Numbered from the stretch's first letter, positions 17,033-26,878 are shown. The stretch: DNA of 64,000 nucleotides from Eubacterium sp. (GCA_017634555.1 JAGBNF010000046.1:1-64000); one strand, 5' to 3'. Translations and numbers: made by a program. Notes: generated by a model from the letters alone, not told the origin.

Positions 17033-17866
17033 TTATAAATTCAGTGCCTGTTTTCTGTATTCTCTCGGTGAAACATTAAATCTTTTTCGGAAGTAATCTT
17101 TGAAGTAATTACTGCTGTTAAATCCACAGTTTAAGGCGATTTTTGTAATCGAATCATCTGTAGTCAGAAGCATTTGTACAGCTTTATGTAATCGTATATA
17201 GTTAACGTACTCCTTAAAAGTCATGCCTGTATCTTTCTTGAATTTTTTTGAAAAATATGAAGGACAGTGATTGAACATTGTTGAGATATCATCAAGTGTG
17301 AGAGGCATAGAATAATTTAGTGAAATATAGTTTATTGCCTGTTCGATATCAGCACTGATTTCCTTAGATGAATCAAACTGCTCATATACAAAAATTCCAT
17401 AACGTTGAATCAGCAGCAATAGTCTCATTACCAGGACGACCAGCATGTCCGATGAATAATCGTCAGGCATATCATTCTCGGATATCATTTCGTTGAAGAT
17501 GCTGTTCATTTTTTTATGTGCAGATTCGCTTAATACAACTCTGCCTGTTGTTGAGAGTGTATGGCATATATCAGGGTGATTATTCAAAAAGTCCTTGTGA
17601 AGAAGGCTCTCATTACATGCAATAACTATTCTTTCGCAATCCTTTGTTCCTTCATAACAGGTACTGTGTGAATCACCGGCTTTTACAATGAAGATATCTC
17701 CTTCGTTAAGGTGATATTTTTTTTTATTTACAGTATATGTACACATCCCCTGCTTTAGATAATATATCTCACAGTAATTATGTGTGTGTTCGTAGTTCAT
17801 TATAAATGACGGAACACGTACTTTCTGTTCTATGAAAATACTGTCGTGATATTCTTTCATAATCAT
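17033..17866 (-). CDS. AraC-family transcriptional regulator with cupin sensor domain
   Basis: Regulator of about 277 residues. The N-terminal half is a cupin-like sugar-sensing domain (HTHNYCEIYYLKQGMCTYTV, LNEGDIFIVKAGDSHS). The C-terminal half has two helix-turn-helix motifs (PLTLDDISTMFNHCPSYFSKKFKK and DSITKIALNCGFNSSNYFKDYFR). The start is uncertain: ATG 17866 gives a protein that begins just before the cupin, while starts up to 17935 are open but have no ribosome site. It heads the minus-strand GH28 operon and is divergent from the ABC importer operon, so it likely activates one or both in response to pectin oligosaccharides. Confidence 0.85.
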   Translation of the reverse strand: MIMKEYHDSIFIEQKVRVPSFIMNYEHTHNYCEIYYLKQGMCTYTVNKKKYHLNEGDIFIVKAGDSHSTCYEGTKDCERIVIACNESLLHKDFLNNHPDICHTLSTTGRVVLSESAHKKMNSIFNEMISENDMPDDYSSDMLVVLVMRLLLLIQRYGIFVYEQFDSSKEISADIEQAINYISLNYSMPLTLDDISTMFNHCPSYFSKKFKKDTGMTFKEYVNYIRLHKAVQMLLTTDDSITKIALNCGFNSSNYFKDYFRKRFNVSPREYRKQALNL

Positions 17867-17988
17867 AAAATTTGCTGAAAATTCCTCTTCAAAGATAAAG
17901 ATTATTTGGTATGTTTTTTGTATCATATCACACAAAAAGACAAAAATACAGTACTATTTTGATAAAACAGCTAATTTTTTGGTATTAT

Positions 17989-18002
17989 TGTAAGCGCTTA
18001 CA
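17989..18002. promoter_or_regulatory. LacI-family operator (or cre) in the importer promoter
   Basis: Perfect 14-bp palindrome TGTAAGCGCTTACA directly upstream of the -10 TATAAT at 18006-18011 of the ABC importer operon, so bound repressor would block RNA polymerase. The identical palindrome occurs at 27019-27032. It also fits the CcpA cre consensus, so catabolite control is an alternative. Confidence 0.8.
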
Positions 18003-18101
18003 TAATATAATCAACCCATCAAGAGATGATCTAAAACGGTCTGGAGGTTGTCTCGGATAAACATTGAGAATCAATTGTTTAGTAGAAAGGGGTTATTGAT
18101 T

Positions 18102-19490
18102 ATGAGAAAGAAACTATCGGTATTTTTGGCGGCGGCCATGGTGTTGGGATTAACAGCTTGTGGAACGCCCGAAACGTCAACATCTGCAGTAGGTTCTTCT
18201 GAAACGACTGAGGTTGTCGAAGATACTGCAGCTGTCGGTGGAGAAGAGGTTGATGAAACAGTAGACTCAGATGAACAGATTACGCTGAGAATGGCTTGGT
18301 GGGGTTCGCAGACAAGACATGATCTTACTGTAGAAGTTATTGAAATGTATGAGGCAGAAAATCCTAACATAAATATCGAGTACGAATTCTATGACTTTGA
18401 CAGTTATTTTACAAAGCTTAAAACATTAGTTGCATCCGATCAGGTATGGGATATTTTCCAGCTTGGAGGTAATTTCCCTGAATATATAGATAAGATTCAG
18501 TATATGAATGAATATATTGATAGCGGTATCGTTGATACGTCAAATATTCCGGAATCATACCTGAAGATAACTCAGGATATGGATGGAAATCAGATAGGAC
18601 TTTCTAATGGCCTTAACACATATGGTATAGCTTATGATGTTGATATGTTTAAAGAAGCCGGTGTTCCGCTGCCTACTGATAACTGGACATGGGAAGACTT
18701 TGAGAATGCAGCACTTACAATTTCTAAAAAAACAGGACATTTTGGATCTTCGGGATTTACATCAAGTGAATTTATTTCCGGATGTTCAACATATATAGCT
18801 CAGCAGGGAAAGGTCGGAGAATACGGTTTCTTTAATATTGATCTTACAGGTATGGGATTCTCAGATCCTCAGATGCTCACGCCATATATAGAAATGAGAG
18901 CTAAACTTATAAATGAAGGTGCGTCTCCTGATGCAGGTGCAGAAATGGAAATCACTAACATTGAAAATGATTTTCTTGTAACCGGTGAGGCAGCAATGAC
19001 ATGGGTTGCAGTAAATCAGTTCCCTACAATATATGATATATGTGCTGAAGAAGGACGAACACTTGCACTTGCTACAATTCCAAGAGTTAAGGCTGATGGC
19101 CCTGCGGGTACAGTAGTTCAGTCTTCTCAGATGTTATGTGTTTCAAAGGACAGTAAGTATAAGGAGGAGGCAGCTAAGTTTATAAGCTGGTTCCAGAACA
19201 GTACAGAGTGTAATAATGTGCTTAAGGGTGAAAGAGGAATCCCTATCAATAATGATGTAAGGGAGACTCTTGAGGCAGATGCAACTGATGGCCAGAAGAT
19301 TATGTATGATTACGTAACGCTTGTCGGTACATTTGAAATGCCGGAAAAAATCAATGTACTCAGTCCGGCTGGACAGGATGAGGTTGTTGATAATTATCGA
19401 AATTATATTCAGCAGGTTGTGTCAGGTGAAATAACAGCGGAAGAGGCTGCAGAAAAAACATATTCCGATGCAGAGAAACTCTTTAACTGA
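18102..19490 (+). CDS. Sugar ABC transporter substrate-binding lipoprotein
   Basis: Extracellular solute-binding protein (MalE-like, family 1) of 462 residues that delivers an oligosaccharide to the two permeases downstream. The signal peptide ends in the lipobox LTAC with lipidated Cys20, followed by a Ser/Thr/Glu-rich tether (about 21-60) and the binding fold starting TLRMAWWGSQTRHDLT. ATG 18102 follows an AAAGGGG site; an upstream in-frame start would add 18 residues before the signal peptide. No ATPase gene is in the operon, so a shared MsmK-type ATPase encoded elsewhere is expected. The pectin context suggests a rhamnogalacturonan or galacturonan oligosaccharide ligand. Confidence 0.92.
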   Translation: MRKKLSVFLAAAMVLGLTACGTPETSTSAVGSSETTEVVEDTAAVGGEEVDETVDSDEQITLRMAWWGSQTRHDLTVEVIEMYEAENPNINIEYEFYDFDSYFTKLKTLVASDQVWDIFQLGGNFPEYIDKIQYMNEYIDSGIVDTSNIPESYLKITQDMDGNQIGLSNGLNTYGIAYDVDMFKEAGVPLPTDNWTWEDFENAALTISKKTGHFGSSGFTSSEFISGCSTYIAQQGKVGEYGFFNIDLTGMGFSDPQMLTPYIEMRAKLINEGASPDAGAEMEITNIENDFLVTGEAAMTWVAVNQFPTIYDICAEEGRTLALATIPRVKADGPAGTVVQSSQMLCVSKDSKYKEEAAKFISWFQNSTECNNVLKGERGIPINNDVRETLEADATDGQKIMYDYVTLVGTFEMPEKINVLSPAGQDEVVDNYRNYIQQVVSGEITAEEAAEKTYSDAEKLFN

Positions 19491-19526
19491 TCAGGACAGA
19501 TACATTAATTTATACACATTAGAAGA

Positions 19527-19566
19527 TCAGGTACACTTTCTCAAAAGGAAGTGTACCTGAAATTTT
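19527..19566 (+). terminator. Intra-operon hairpin after the binding-protein gene
   Basis: 14-bp stem TCAGGTACACTTTC/GGAAGTGTACCTGA (19527-19540 with 19547-19560, one G-U) with only a weak TTTT. Such hairpins usually protect the 3' end of the abundant binding-protein mRNA and reduce read-through into permease genes. Confidence 0.65.
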
Positions 19567-19596
19567 GAAAAGCTTTTTTAAGGAGGGATGATCATT

Positions 19597-20517
19597 ATGT
19601 CGCATAAAACAAGACATACATCCGTATTATCAAGATTTATAAATAACAAACAGATTGCAGGACATATATTTGCATTTCCTTTCATTTTCGGATTTATCTG
19701 TTTTTCACTTATTCCAATTATTACATCGTTTTATTATGCCTTTACGGATTATTCCATGGGAAGCAAAACTGCAGTATTCGTTGGAACGGAAAACTTCTTA
19801 CAGCTGTTTCATGATGAGATATTTATCAAATCTCTTTTGATAACATTAAAGTATGTTTTTCTATCGGTTCCTCTTAAGCTTGCATTTGCATTACTTGTGG
19901 CATTTATGCTTACCAGAAACGGCAAAATGATCACAACCTACAGATCACTGTATTATCTTCCGTCTCTTATAGGTGGAAGCGTTGCTGTTTCGTTAGTTTG
20001 GAAGCAGTTGTTTGCAAGAAAAGGATTGTTTAATTCAGCACTGTTAAGCATGGGTTTGAAAACTGTTAACTGGTTCGGAGACGAAAAGCTGGCATTATAT
20101 CCATTGATATTCATGACTGTATGGCAGTTTGGATCATCCATGATCATATTTGCTGCCGGGCTGAAGGAAATTCCTTATGTATATTATGAAGCTGCGAAAA
20201 TCGATGGCGCAAGCGGATGGAGGCTTTTTAGGAGTATCACATTACCTTGTCTTTCGCCGATCATTCTTTATAACCTTGTAATGCAGACTATTCAGGCATT
20301 TATGGCATTTACTCAGGCATTTATAATCACTGCCGGAGGACCGAATAACGGAACCATGATGTATGCGCTAAATGTATATAATCAGGCATTTAAGTACAAT
20401 CATATGGGATATGCCTGTGCTATGAGCTGGTTTATGCTGGTCGTAATGAGTATTATAACTTTTATTATTTTTAAAACCTCGAAATATTGGGTTTTAGGTG
20501 AAGGAAGTGATGAATAA
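19597..20517 (+). CDS. Sugar ABC transporter permease (MalF/UgpA-like)
   Basis: Inner-membrane permease of 306 residues with six predicted helices, the first near AFPFIFGFICFSLIPIITSF. The binding-protein-dependent transport loop that docks the ATPase is EAAKIDGASGWRLFRSITLP. ATG 19597 lies nine bases after AGGAGGG; an ATG at 19588 touches that site and is unlikely. The stop codon overlaps the next permease start by one base (TAATG). It works with the binding protein upstream as a CUT1-type importer of oligosaccharides. Confidence 0.93.
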   Translation: MSHKTRHTSVLSRFINNKQIAGHIFAFPFIFGFICFSLIPIITSFYYAFTDYSMGSKTAVFVGTENFLQLFHDEIFIKSLLITLKYVFLSVPLKLAFALLVAFMLTRNGKMITTYRSLYYLPSLIGGSVAVSLVWKQLFARKGLFNSALLSMGLKTVNWFGDEKLALYPLIFMTVWQFGSSMIIFAAGLKEIPYVYYEAAKIDGASGWRLFRSITLPCLSPIILYNLVMQTIQAFMAFTQAFIITAGGPNNGTMMYALNVYNQAFKYNHMGYACAMSWFMLVVMSIITFIIFKTSKYWVLGEGSDE

Positions 20518-21368
20518 TGCGAAATACTAAAATTAAAAAGAATATAAAATCGATACTATTCCATACATTTGTTATTATAGTAGGGTTTATAATGATATAC
20601 CCCGTTTTATGGATGATATCCGGTTCATTTAAGGATAATTCAGAGATACTCAGAGGATCGCTCAGTCTTATACCGAAGAATTTTAAACTTAGTAATTATA
20701 TTACAGGCTGGAAAGGCTTCAGCGGTATTTCCTTCGGAAGGTTTTTTCTGAATTCGTTTGTTATTACGAGTGTTGCGACATTGGGAACGGTAGTGAGTTC
20801 ATCACTTGTAGCCTATGCTTTTGCCAGAATTAATTTCATCGGAAGAAAGTTTTGGTTTACATGTATGCTGATCACAATGATGCTCCCGGGACAGGTTATT
20901 ATGATCCCGTCATTCCTTATATGGTATAAGCTGGGATTGGCTAACAGTTATGTACCGCTGATCTTACCATACTTCTGCGGACAGGCATTTTTCATATATC
21001 AGATGATGCAGTTTATGAAGGGAATTCCTAAAGAGCTTGATGAAGCCGCTACAATTGACGGCTGCAGCAAGTATGGTGTATATACTAATATTATACTGCC
21101 TCTTTTAAAACCGGCGATAGTAACGACGATAATCATTCAGTTTTATTGGAAATGGGATGACTACATGGGCCCACTTCTTTATTTAAGCAAGCCGGAGTCT
21201 TATACAGCATCACTGGCAATAAAGCTTTTTGCCGATGCTTCATCTAAAACTGACTATGGTGCTATGTTTGCGATGTCTACATTGTCATTGATACCTGTAT
21301 TTGTGATATTTACAATATTTAATAAGGATATTGTGGAAGGTATTGGATCAAGCGGACTTAAGCTTTAA
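20517..21368 (+). CDS. Sugar ABC transporter permease (MalG/UgpE-like)
   Basis: Second permease of the CUT1 importer, 283 residues, with about six membrane helices (VIIVGFIMIYPVLWMISGSF, then TSVATLGTVVSSSLVAYAFAR). The EAA loop for ATPase docking is DEAATIDGCSKYGVYTNIILP. Its ATG overlaps the stop codon of the previous gene, so the two permeases are coupled at 1:1. The GH43 gene follows 20 bases later in the same operon. Confidence 0.93.
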   Translation: MRNTKIKKNIKSILFHTFVIIVGFIMIYPVLWMISGSFKDNSEILRGSLSLIPKNFKLSNYITGWKGFSGISFGRFFLNSFVITSVATLGTVVSSSLVAYAFARINFIGRKFWFTCMLITMMLPGQVIMIPSFLIWYKLGLANSYVPLILPYFCGQAFFIYQMMQFMKGIPKELDEAATIDGCSKYGVYTNIILPLLKPAIVTTIIIQFYWKWDDYMGPLLYLSKPESYTASLAIKLFADASSKTDYGAMFAMSTLSLIPVFVIFTIFNKDIVEGIGSSGLKL

Positions 21369-21388
21369 TGGTTTAAAGGTGTTAAAAC

Positions 21389-22927
21389 ATGATAAAAAAT
21401 CCGATTCTGAAGGGCTTTTGCCCGGATCCGAGTATTATTAGAGTAAATGATTTGTATTATATTGCTACGTCTACCTTTGAATGGTGGCCGGGGGTCAGAT
21501 TATTTGAGTCTTCTGATCTGAAGAATTGGAAGCAGATCAGATCTCCGTTAAGAAGAACATCTCAGTTGAATCTTATCGGAGATCCTCCGTCCGGCGGAGT
21601 ATGGGCGCCGTGCCTGAGTTATGACGGTAAAAGGTTTTATTTGGTCTATACGGATGTTAAGACTAAAAAAGGAAGATTTTATAATACAAATAATTATATT
21701 GTATGGACAGATGATATATATGGTGAGTGGTCAGATCCGATATATCTAAACAGTATTGGATTTGATCCGTCCCTGTTTCACGATAATGACGGAAAAAAGT
21801 ATCTTGTCAATATGATAAATGGATTTAAGGGTATAACGATACAAGAGATGGACAGCGATACTCTGAAGCCTTGCGGAAAACGTGTGGAGGTATATTACGG
21901 ATCGGGTCGCGGTTGCCTTGAGGGGCCGCATATTTATCATATAGGAAAGTATTATTATCTGATAGCGGCTGAAGGCGGCACCGGATATGAGCATTGTGTG
22001 ACGATGGCTAGAGCGGAGGATATTTATGGGCCTTATTTGACGTGTCCGGATAATCCGGTATTAACTTCATCGGAGGATGGATTACTGCAGAAATGCGGAC
22101 ATGCAGATATCGTGGAAACACCTGATCACAAGTGGTATATGGTACATCTCTGTTCAAGACCGGAAAAAGAAATAGGCGGCTGCATCCTGGGAAGAGAAAC
22201 TGCAATTCAGGAAATAGAAATGGATTCTGAGGGATGGTTCAGGCTTAAATACGGCGGTAACTATGGACAGACGGAAGTGAATGAGCCGATAGTCCCGGAT
22301 GATAAAGATTATTGTGATGGAGATATATTCACTTTCAAGGATAATTTTGAAAATAAAACAATAGATAACAGATATTCCTCGTTAAGGCGTGATTATAACG
22401 AATTTGCGTATGTTGATCTAAACGAAAACATGATGGTTATAAGGGGAGAAGAATCGCTGAATTCACTTCATAATGTTTCGCTTCTTGCTGTAAGACAGCA
22501 GTGTTTTAAATGCAAAGCTGAGACGAGTATGGTCTTTGAACCGGAGAATTATCAGGAACTGGCAGGAATTACCTATATGTATGATAATCTGAATTTTTAT
22601 ATATGGGGAGAAACTGTTAATGATGATGGAAATAAAGTATTGATCCTTTTAAAAAGTGATAGTGGAAATATTACGGATATGATCGAACCGATTGTTATAA
22701 ATGATGGAAGAATCAGACTCGGGATCAGAACAGATGGAATAAATGTGTATTTTTACTATGAACAGAATAATAATCCGGTTGAGATAAATGAGAAGGGGAA
22801 AACGGATATACTTACTGATGAGCATTGCAGAGGGTTTACAGGTGCTCATTTCGGATTGTATGTTCATGATATGCTTGAAAAGAAGGCAGTTGCGAGATTT
22901 GATTACTTGAGTATAGGGGGAATTTAA
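21389..22927 (+). CDS. GH43-family glycosidase (beta-xylosidase/arabinofuranosidase type), cytoplasmic
   Basis: Five-bladed beta-propeller glycosidase of 512 residues with a C-terminal beta-sandwich of the long beta-xylosidase subtype. The three catalytic acids are visible: Asp13 in FCPDPSI (general base), Asp in GFDPSLFHD (pKa modulator) and Glu in CLEGPHIY (general acid). No signal peptide is present, so it acts on imported oligosaccharides. In this pectin island its substrate may be arabinose, xylose or galactose side chains; the subfamily cannot be fixed by eye. The ribosome site (AAAGGTG) is modest. The next gene begins two bases after its stop codon. Confidence 0.88.
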   Translation: MIKNPILKGFCPDPSIIRVNDLYYIATSTFEWWPGVRLFESSDLKNWKQIRSPLRRTSQLNLIGDPPSGGVWAPCLSYDGKRFYLVYTDVKTKKGRFYNTNNYIVWTDDIYGEWSDPIYLNSIGFDPSLFHDNDGKKYLVNMINGFKGITIQEMDSDTLKPCGKRVEVYYGSGRGCLEGPHIYHIGKYYYLIAAEGGTGYEHCVTMARAEDIYGPYLTCPDNPVLTSSEDGLLQKCGHADIVETPDHKWYMVHLCSRPEKEIGGCILGRETAIQEIEMDSEGWFRLKYGGNYGQTEVNEPIVPDDKDYCDGDIFTFKDNFENKTIDNRYSSLRRDYNEFAYVDLNENMMVIRGEESLNSLHNVSLLAVRQQCFKCKAETSMVFEPENYQELAGITYMYDNLNFYIWGETVNDDGNKVLILLKSDSGNITDMIEPIVINDGRIRLGIRTDGINVYFYYEQNNNPVEINEKGKTDILTDEHCRGFTGAHFGLYVHDMLEKKAVARFDYLSIGGI

Positions 22928-22928
22928 G

Positions 22929-24248
22929 GTGGATATTGTGACAAATGTTGTATTTGACATAGATGATACCTGTATTAAGAAACTGTATGATGAGGCAGAA
23001 AAAAAGTGTTTGCTGAATATTAAGGATTTTTCGGGGAGAAAGGTTCTGATAGAAGGAGGCGGTTACGAAAAGATATGGCTAGAAACTCAACCTATGGGTG
23101 GAGAAATGTATGCCAAAAGAAATATTGAAGTAGGGTTGAATAATCAGCTGCTGTTTATGGAAAATATCAGGGAAGATGGAAGAATTCCGGGTTCGATAGC
23201 ATACGAAAACGGAAATATTATACCTCAGTATAATAAATTTCAAGGATTCTGTTTTCCGATGCCCGCGCTCAATATGTATTACATTGCAGATCCTGGACAG
23301 GATTATTTGGACTTGTTATATTCCACACTGGAGAGATTCGATGATTATCTCTGGAAGAACAGGGACAGTGATGGAGATGGATGTCTGGAATCGTGGTGCA
23401 AGTATGATACGGGCGAAGACAACTCGTTAAGATACATGGATTCTCCTGATGCATGGTCAGAGGAGTATCCTCCGGAGGGATATCGTATAGTTCCGATGGC
23501 ATCCCTTGATGTTATGAGTTATTCATATTCATCAAGAGAAGTGCTCATGGAAATATGCAGAATAAAGGGAAAGGATGAATTAGCAGATAAGTGGAGAATA
23601 AAAGCCGGAATTGTCAAAAAGAAGATACGTGATTATCTATGGAGTGAAGTCAGAGGAACTTGCTTTGACAGGGATAAAAATCATTTTGAGCTTCCGGTGC
23701 TTTATCATAATACACTTCGCGCTATGTATTGGGGCAGCATAGAACAGGATATGGCAGATAGCTTTGTGGAGAGACATCTGCTTAATCCCGGAGAGTTTTG
23801 GACCACAATGCCGCTCCCTTCTATTTCGGTTAGTGATCCGTTGTTCAGAAATGTTTCAACAAATAATTGGAGCGGCCAATGCCAGGCACTTACTTATCAG
23901 AGAGCTATAAGAGCTTTAGAAAACTATGGATATGACAGACTTATTCCGAAATTAGGGAAGTGCTTCATAGATGCATTAAAGGAAGAATGCAGGTTTGTAC
24001 AACAGTTTGATCCTTTTACAGGAAAAATATCGAGAGTGTCGTTGGAAGGAACCATAGATGCTTATGGCCCGGCTATGCTGTCAGTGCTGGAGTATATATC
24101 AAGAATATATGGAGTTCATCGCGAGAGAACGTCATTATACTGGGGATGCACAACGTCAGTTAACAGTATTTATGAGCAATATATTGGAGAACATGTGTAC
24201 AGAGTAGAAAATACAAATACAGGTTCCACAGGCAGTATAGATGGATGA
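22929..24248 (+). CDS. GH63/MGH1-like (alpha/alpha)6-barrel glycosidase, possibly ended early by TGA
   Basis: Predicted cytoplasmic six-hairpin glycosidase, 439 residues to the first stop. Family features are the DGDGCLESWCKYDTGEDNS region (compare the acid-bearing segment of trehalase/GH63 enzymes), NNWSGQCQALTYQRAIRALE and the LYWGCTTS segment near the end. It begins with GTG two bases after the GH43 stop, eight bases behind AGGGGGA. The reading frame is broken by TGA (24246-24248), yet the same frame continues for 25 further codons that read like a normal C-terminal strand (VIFETKADVKIITDLQG) before TAA at 24324-24326. It could be a nonsense mutation, a base-call error or a true C terminus. 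The exact substrate in pectin degradation is unknown. Confidence 0.78.
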   Translation: MDIVTNVVFDIDDTCIKKLYDEAEKKCLLNIKDFSGRKVLIEGGGYEKIWLETQPMGGEMYAKRNIEVGLNNQLLFMENIREDGRIPGSIAYENGNIIPQYNKFQGFCFPMPALNMYYIADPGQDYLDLLYSTLERFDDYLWKNRDSDGDGCLESWCKYDTGEDNSLRYMDSPDAWSEEYPPEGYRIVPMASLDVMSYSYSSREVLMEICRIKGKDELADKWRIKAGIVKKKIRDYLWSEVRGTCFDRDKNHFELPVLYHNTLRAMYWGSIEQDMADSFVERHLLNPGEFWTTMPLPSISVSDPLFRNVSTNNWSGQCQALTYQRAIRALENYGYDRLIPKLGKCFIDALKEECRFVQQFDPFTGKISRVSLEGTIDAYGPAMLSVLEYISRIYGVHRERTSLYWGCTTSVNSIYEQYIGEHVYRVENTNTGSTGSIDG

Positions 24249-24323
24249 GTTATATTTGAAACTAAGGCGGATGTAAAGATCATAACAGATTTACAGGGAG
24301 AAATAATAAAGGTAATAGAATTG

Positions 24324-24365
24324 TAATAAAGCGGATGTGTCGATTATGACACATCCGCTTTATTA
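24324..24365. terminator. Bidirectional terminator between the importer operon and uxaC
   Basis: Perfect 18-bp inverted repeat beginning TAATAAAGCGGATGTGTC (24324-24341 with 24348-24365) around a 6-base loop. It sits between two convergent operons and serves both. Confidence 0.88.
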
Positions 24366-24374
24366 GTGTGTTTA

Positions 24375-25793
24375 TTAATTTATTGGTTCACAGGGAAAGT
24401 TAAAGTAGTTTATACAATTGTTGAAGCATATATTTTTTATTATTTCGCTGAGGGTATCGTAATCCTCAGGATATTCGCCATACTCTACAAGCTCGCCGAG
24501 TATATTGCATAGTATGCGTCTGAAATACTCATGTCTTGTATATGACAGAAAAGATCTTGAATCCGTAAGCATTCCGACGAATCCGGAAAGATTTCCGAGA
24601 TTTGCAAGTGAAGTAAGCTGTTCGACTATTCCGGACTTATGATCATTGAACCACCAGGCGCTTCCCTGCTGAATTTTTGATATCGCAGTAGAATTCTGAA
24701 AGCATCCGAGGATGGTTCCGATAGAGGCATTATCAGATGGATTTAAACTGTAAAGAATAGTTTTCGGCAGGCAATCCTTTTCCTCAAGAGCGTTGAGAAA
24801 GTCGGCAAGTTCGTTCGATGGTGTATAGTTGTAGATACTGTCAAATCCTGTATCGGGACCGTATTTATCATATTTGCGACGGTTATTATCTCTTTTGCAT
24901 CCGTAATGAAGCTGCATTACCCAATTTCTTTTGGAATATTCAGCCGCCACTGTCTGCATAAAGGCATATTTAAAGGCAAGTTCTTCTTTGGATGTTATGG
25001 ATGCTCCGTTCAATCGGGATGTAAATATATGATTTATTTCTTTATCGGAGGTCGGAACGTACATGACATATTGAAGTGCATGATCCGATACGAGACAACC
25101 TCTTTCGGCAAAGTAATCCATTCGTATTTTGAGAGCATCGATTAAGTCGTTAAAAGTACAAATGTTTACGCCGCTTACCTTGGCCAGCTTTTCAATATAT
25201 TCACAATAATCCGGCTTTTCTATATTCATGGCCTTATCAGGACGCCATGCAGGGAGAACTGCCGTATCGAAAGCTGCATCATTTTTTATGGAATCATGAT
25301 ACACAAGAGAATCTATAGGATCGTCTGTAGTACATATCAACCTTACATTTGATTTTTTAATAATGCTTTGTACACGCATATCGGGTTGGCGTAGTTTTTC
25401 GTTACAGATTTCCCATGCTTCTTCAGCAGTTTTAGAGCTGAGAGGTTTGTAAAAATCAAAATACCTTTGAAGTTCGAGGTGACTCCAATGATAAAGAGGA
25501 TTACCGATGGCTTTTGAAAGACACTCGGCCCATTTAAGGAATTTCGTTTTATCATCAGCATCACCTGTTATATATTTTTCGTCTATTCCGGAGGATCTCA
25601 TAAAGCGCCATTTATAATGATCCCCGCCGAGCCATAATTCTGTAATGTTTTTGAATGTCTTATTTTCTGATATTTCCTTTGGACTAATGTGACAGTGGTA
25701 ATCTATGATCGGCATAAGTTCGGCATATTTATGATAAAGCATAGACGAAACTGGTGTTGTAAGTAGAAAATCCTTGTCCATAAATGTTTTCAT
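24375..25793 (-). CDS. uxaC: Glucuronate/galacturonate isomerase
   Basis: First enzyme of hexuronate catabolism: converts D-galacturonate to D-tagaturonate (and D-glucuronate to D-fructuronate). The 472-residue length and sequence fit UxaC, an amidohydrolase-fold enzyme: IIDYHCHISPKEI with the metal-binding HCH near the N terminus, TDDPIDSL, VMQLHYGCKRDNN and GMLTDSRSFLSYTRHEYFRRILC. It is the second gene of a minus-strand pair, 47 bases after the LacI gene. UxaB and UxaA are encoded by the divergent operon, so the galacturonate branch to 2-keto-3-deoxygluconate is complete here. Confidence 0.95.
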   Translation of the reverse strand: MKTFMDKDFLLTTPVSSMLYHKYAELMPIIDYHCHISPKEISENKTFKNITELWLGGDHYKWRFMRSSGIDEKYITGDADDKTKFLKWAECLSKAIGNPLYHWSHLELQRYFDFYKPLSSKTAEEAWEICNEKLRQPDMRVQSIIKKSNVRLICTTDDPIDSLVYHDSIKNDAAFDTAVLPAWRPDKAMNIEKPDYCEYIEKLAKVSGVNICTFNDLIDALKIRMDYFAERGCLVSDHALQYVMYVPTSDKEINHIFTSRLNGASITSKEELAFKYAFMQTVAAEYSKRNWVMQLHYGCKRDNNRRKYDKYGPDTGFDSIYNYTPSNELADFLNALEEKDCLPKTILYSLNPSDNASIGTILGCFQNSTAISKIQQGSAWWFNDHKSGIVEQLTSLANLGNLSGFVGMLTDSRSFLSYTRHEYFRRILCNILGELVEYGEYPEDYDTLSEIIKNICFNNCINYFNFPCEPIN

Positions 25794-25840
25794 ATTTTGG
25801 TATTGTCCTTCCTAATGTATGAATTATATTTTGGCACAGT

Positions 25841-26878
25841 CTATGACTGATCGGTGGAAGCATTATCAGTGAATACAGTGGTTTTTCTGTGTACCAGTTC
25901 ACCGCGAAATACAGTTTTCTGCGGAGTTGATTCTCCTGATAATGTCTTGATACATATATCAACAAGATTACGACAAAGGAGTTCGAGATGATTATCTATG
26001 GATGATAGTTCAGGTTCGCAGCAGTTGGTCAATATAGAATTGTTATATCCGATTATTGATAACTCATCAGGAATACTGATATTGTTGCGGAGAGCATACT
26101 TTATTGCACCAACCGCCAGAAAATCGTCTGATGCGAGTACGGCATCAAACTGAAGTCCTTTTTTATAAAGATCATTTACAAAATTATATACTCCTTCAAT
26201 ATCATGAGATGAACCATCAAAGAATTGATAATATCTCTCGTCATATGTCATATTTCGAAGTTCAAATGCATCTCTGTAGCCTGAAGCTTTTTTCTGAGCG
26301 GAATAAGAATATGAATTAAAAAGATACAGTATATCCTTTCTGCCGCTGTCGAGTAATTCGAGAGTAGCATTCTGTGTTGCGGTATAGTCGTCGCAAAGAA
26401 CACAGTATATACCGCTATATTCGAGATCAGCATTTAACATCATGATCGGAACGGAATCGGCAGCGTCATATATATATTTGTTATTCTTATTGTTCTTGTC
26501 GATGAATGTTGAACCGACAAGTATAACGCAGTCGACATGCTGTGACATAAGAGAAGACATAGCATCTTTCTGACTTTCGCGATCATAACCTGTACAAGTC
26601 AATATACAGTGGTAACCGTTTTCGCGAAGCCCCCCTTCAATGAAATATACAGCTTTCGCAAGATATAAATCTGATGAATCTGCACACATGATACCTATAG
26701 ATTTCATCGTATTTAGGCCGAGACCTCTGGCAAAAGCATTGGGAGTGTATCCCTGACTGGCCATAATACTCAATACCTTATTGCGCGTGGCGGGCTTTAC
26801 ATTGTCAAATCCGTTGATAACACGAGAAACAGTAGCTGTTGATACACCTGCTAGTTTAGATATGTCATAAATATTCAT
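25841..26878 (-). CDS. LacI-family regulator of hexuronate/rhamnose genes (ExuR-like)
   Basis: Repressor of 345 residues with the N-terminal DNA-binding segment NIYDISKLAGVSTATVSRVING and a sugar-binding core. ATG 26878 gives the canonical LacI start and has GGAGG upstream on the minus strand; the frame is open for 46 more codons but without a start signal. It is divergent from uxaB-uxaA-rhaBAD and precedes uxaC. A degenerate operator lies in its own promoter (26919-26932) and a perfect one in the divergent promoter, so autoregulation plus control of the catabolic operon is likely. By analogy with LacI-type ExuR of Bacillus, a hexuronate may be the effector; this is inference. Confidence 0.9.
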   Translation of the reverse strand: MNIYDISKLAGVSTATVSRVINGFDNVKPATRNKVLSIMASQGYTPNAFARGLGLNTMKSIGIMCADSSDLYLAKAVYFIEGGLRENGYHCILTCTGYDRESQKDAMSSLMSQHVDCVILVGSTFIDKNNKNNKYIYDAADSVPIMMLNADLEYSGIYCVLCDDYTATQNATLELLDSGRKDILYLFNSYSYSAQKKASGYRDAFELRNMTYDERYYQFFDGSSHDIEGVYNFVNDLYKKGLQFDAVLASDDFLAVGAIKYALRNNISIPDELSIIGYNNSILTNCCEPELSSIDNHLELLCRNLVDICIKTLSGESTPQKTVFRGELVHRKTTVFTDNASTDQS

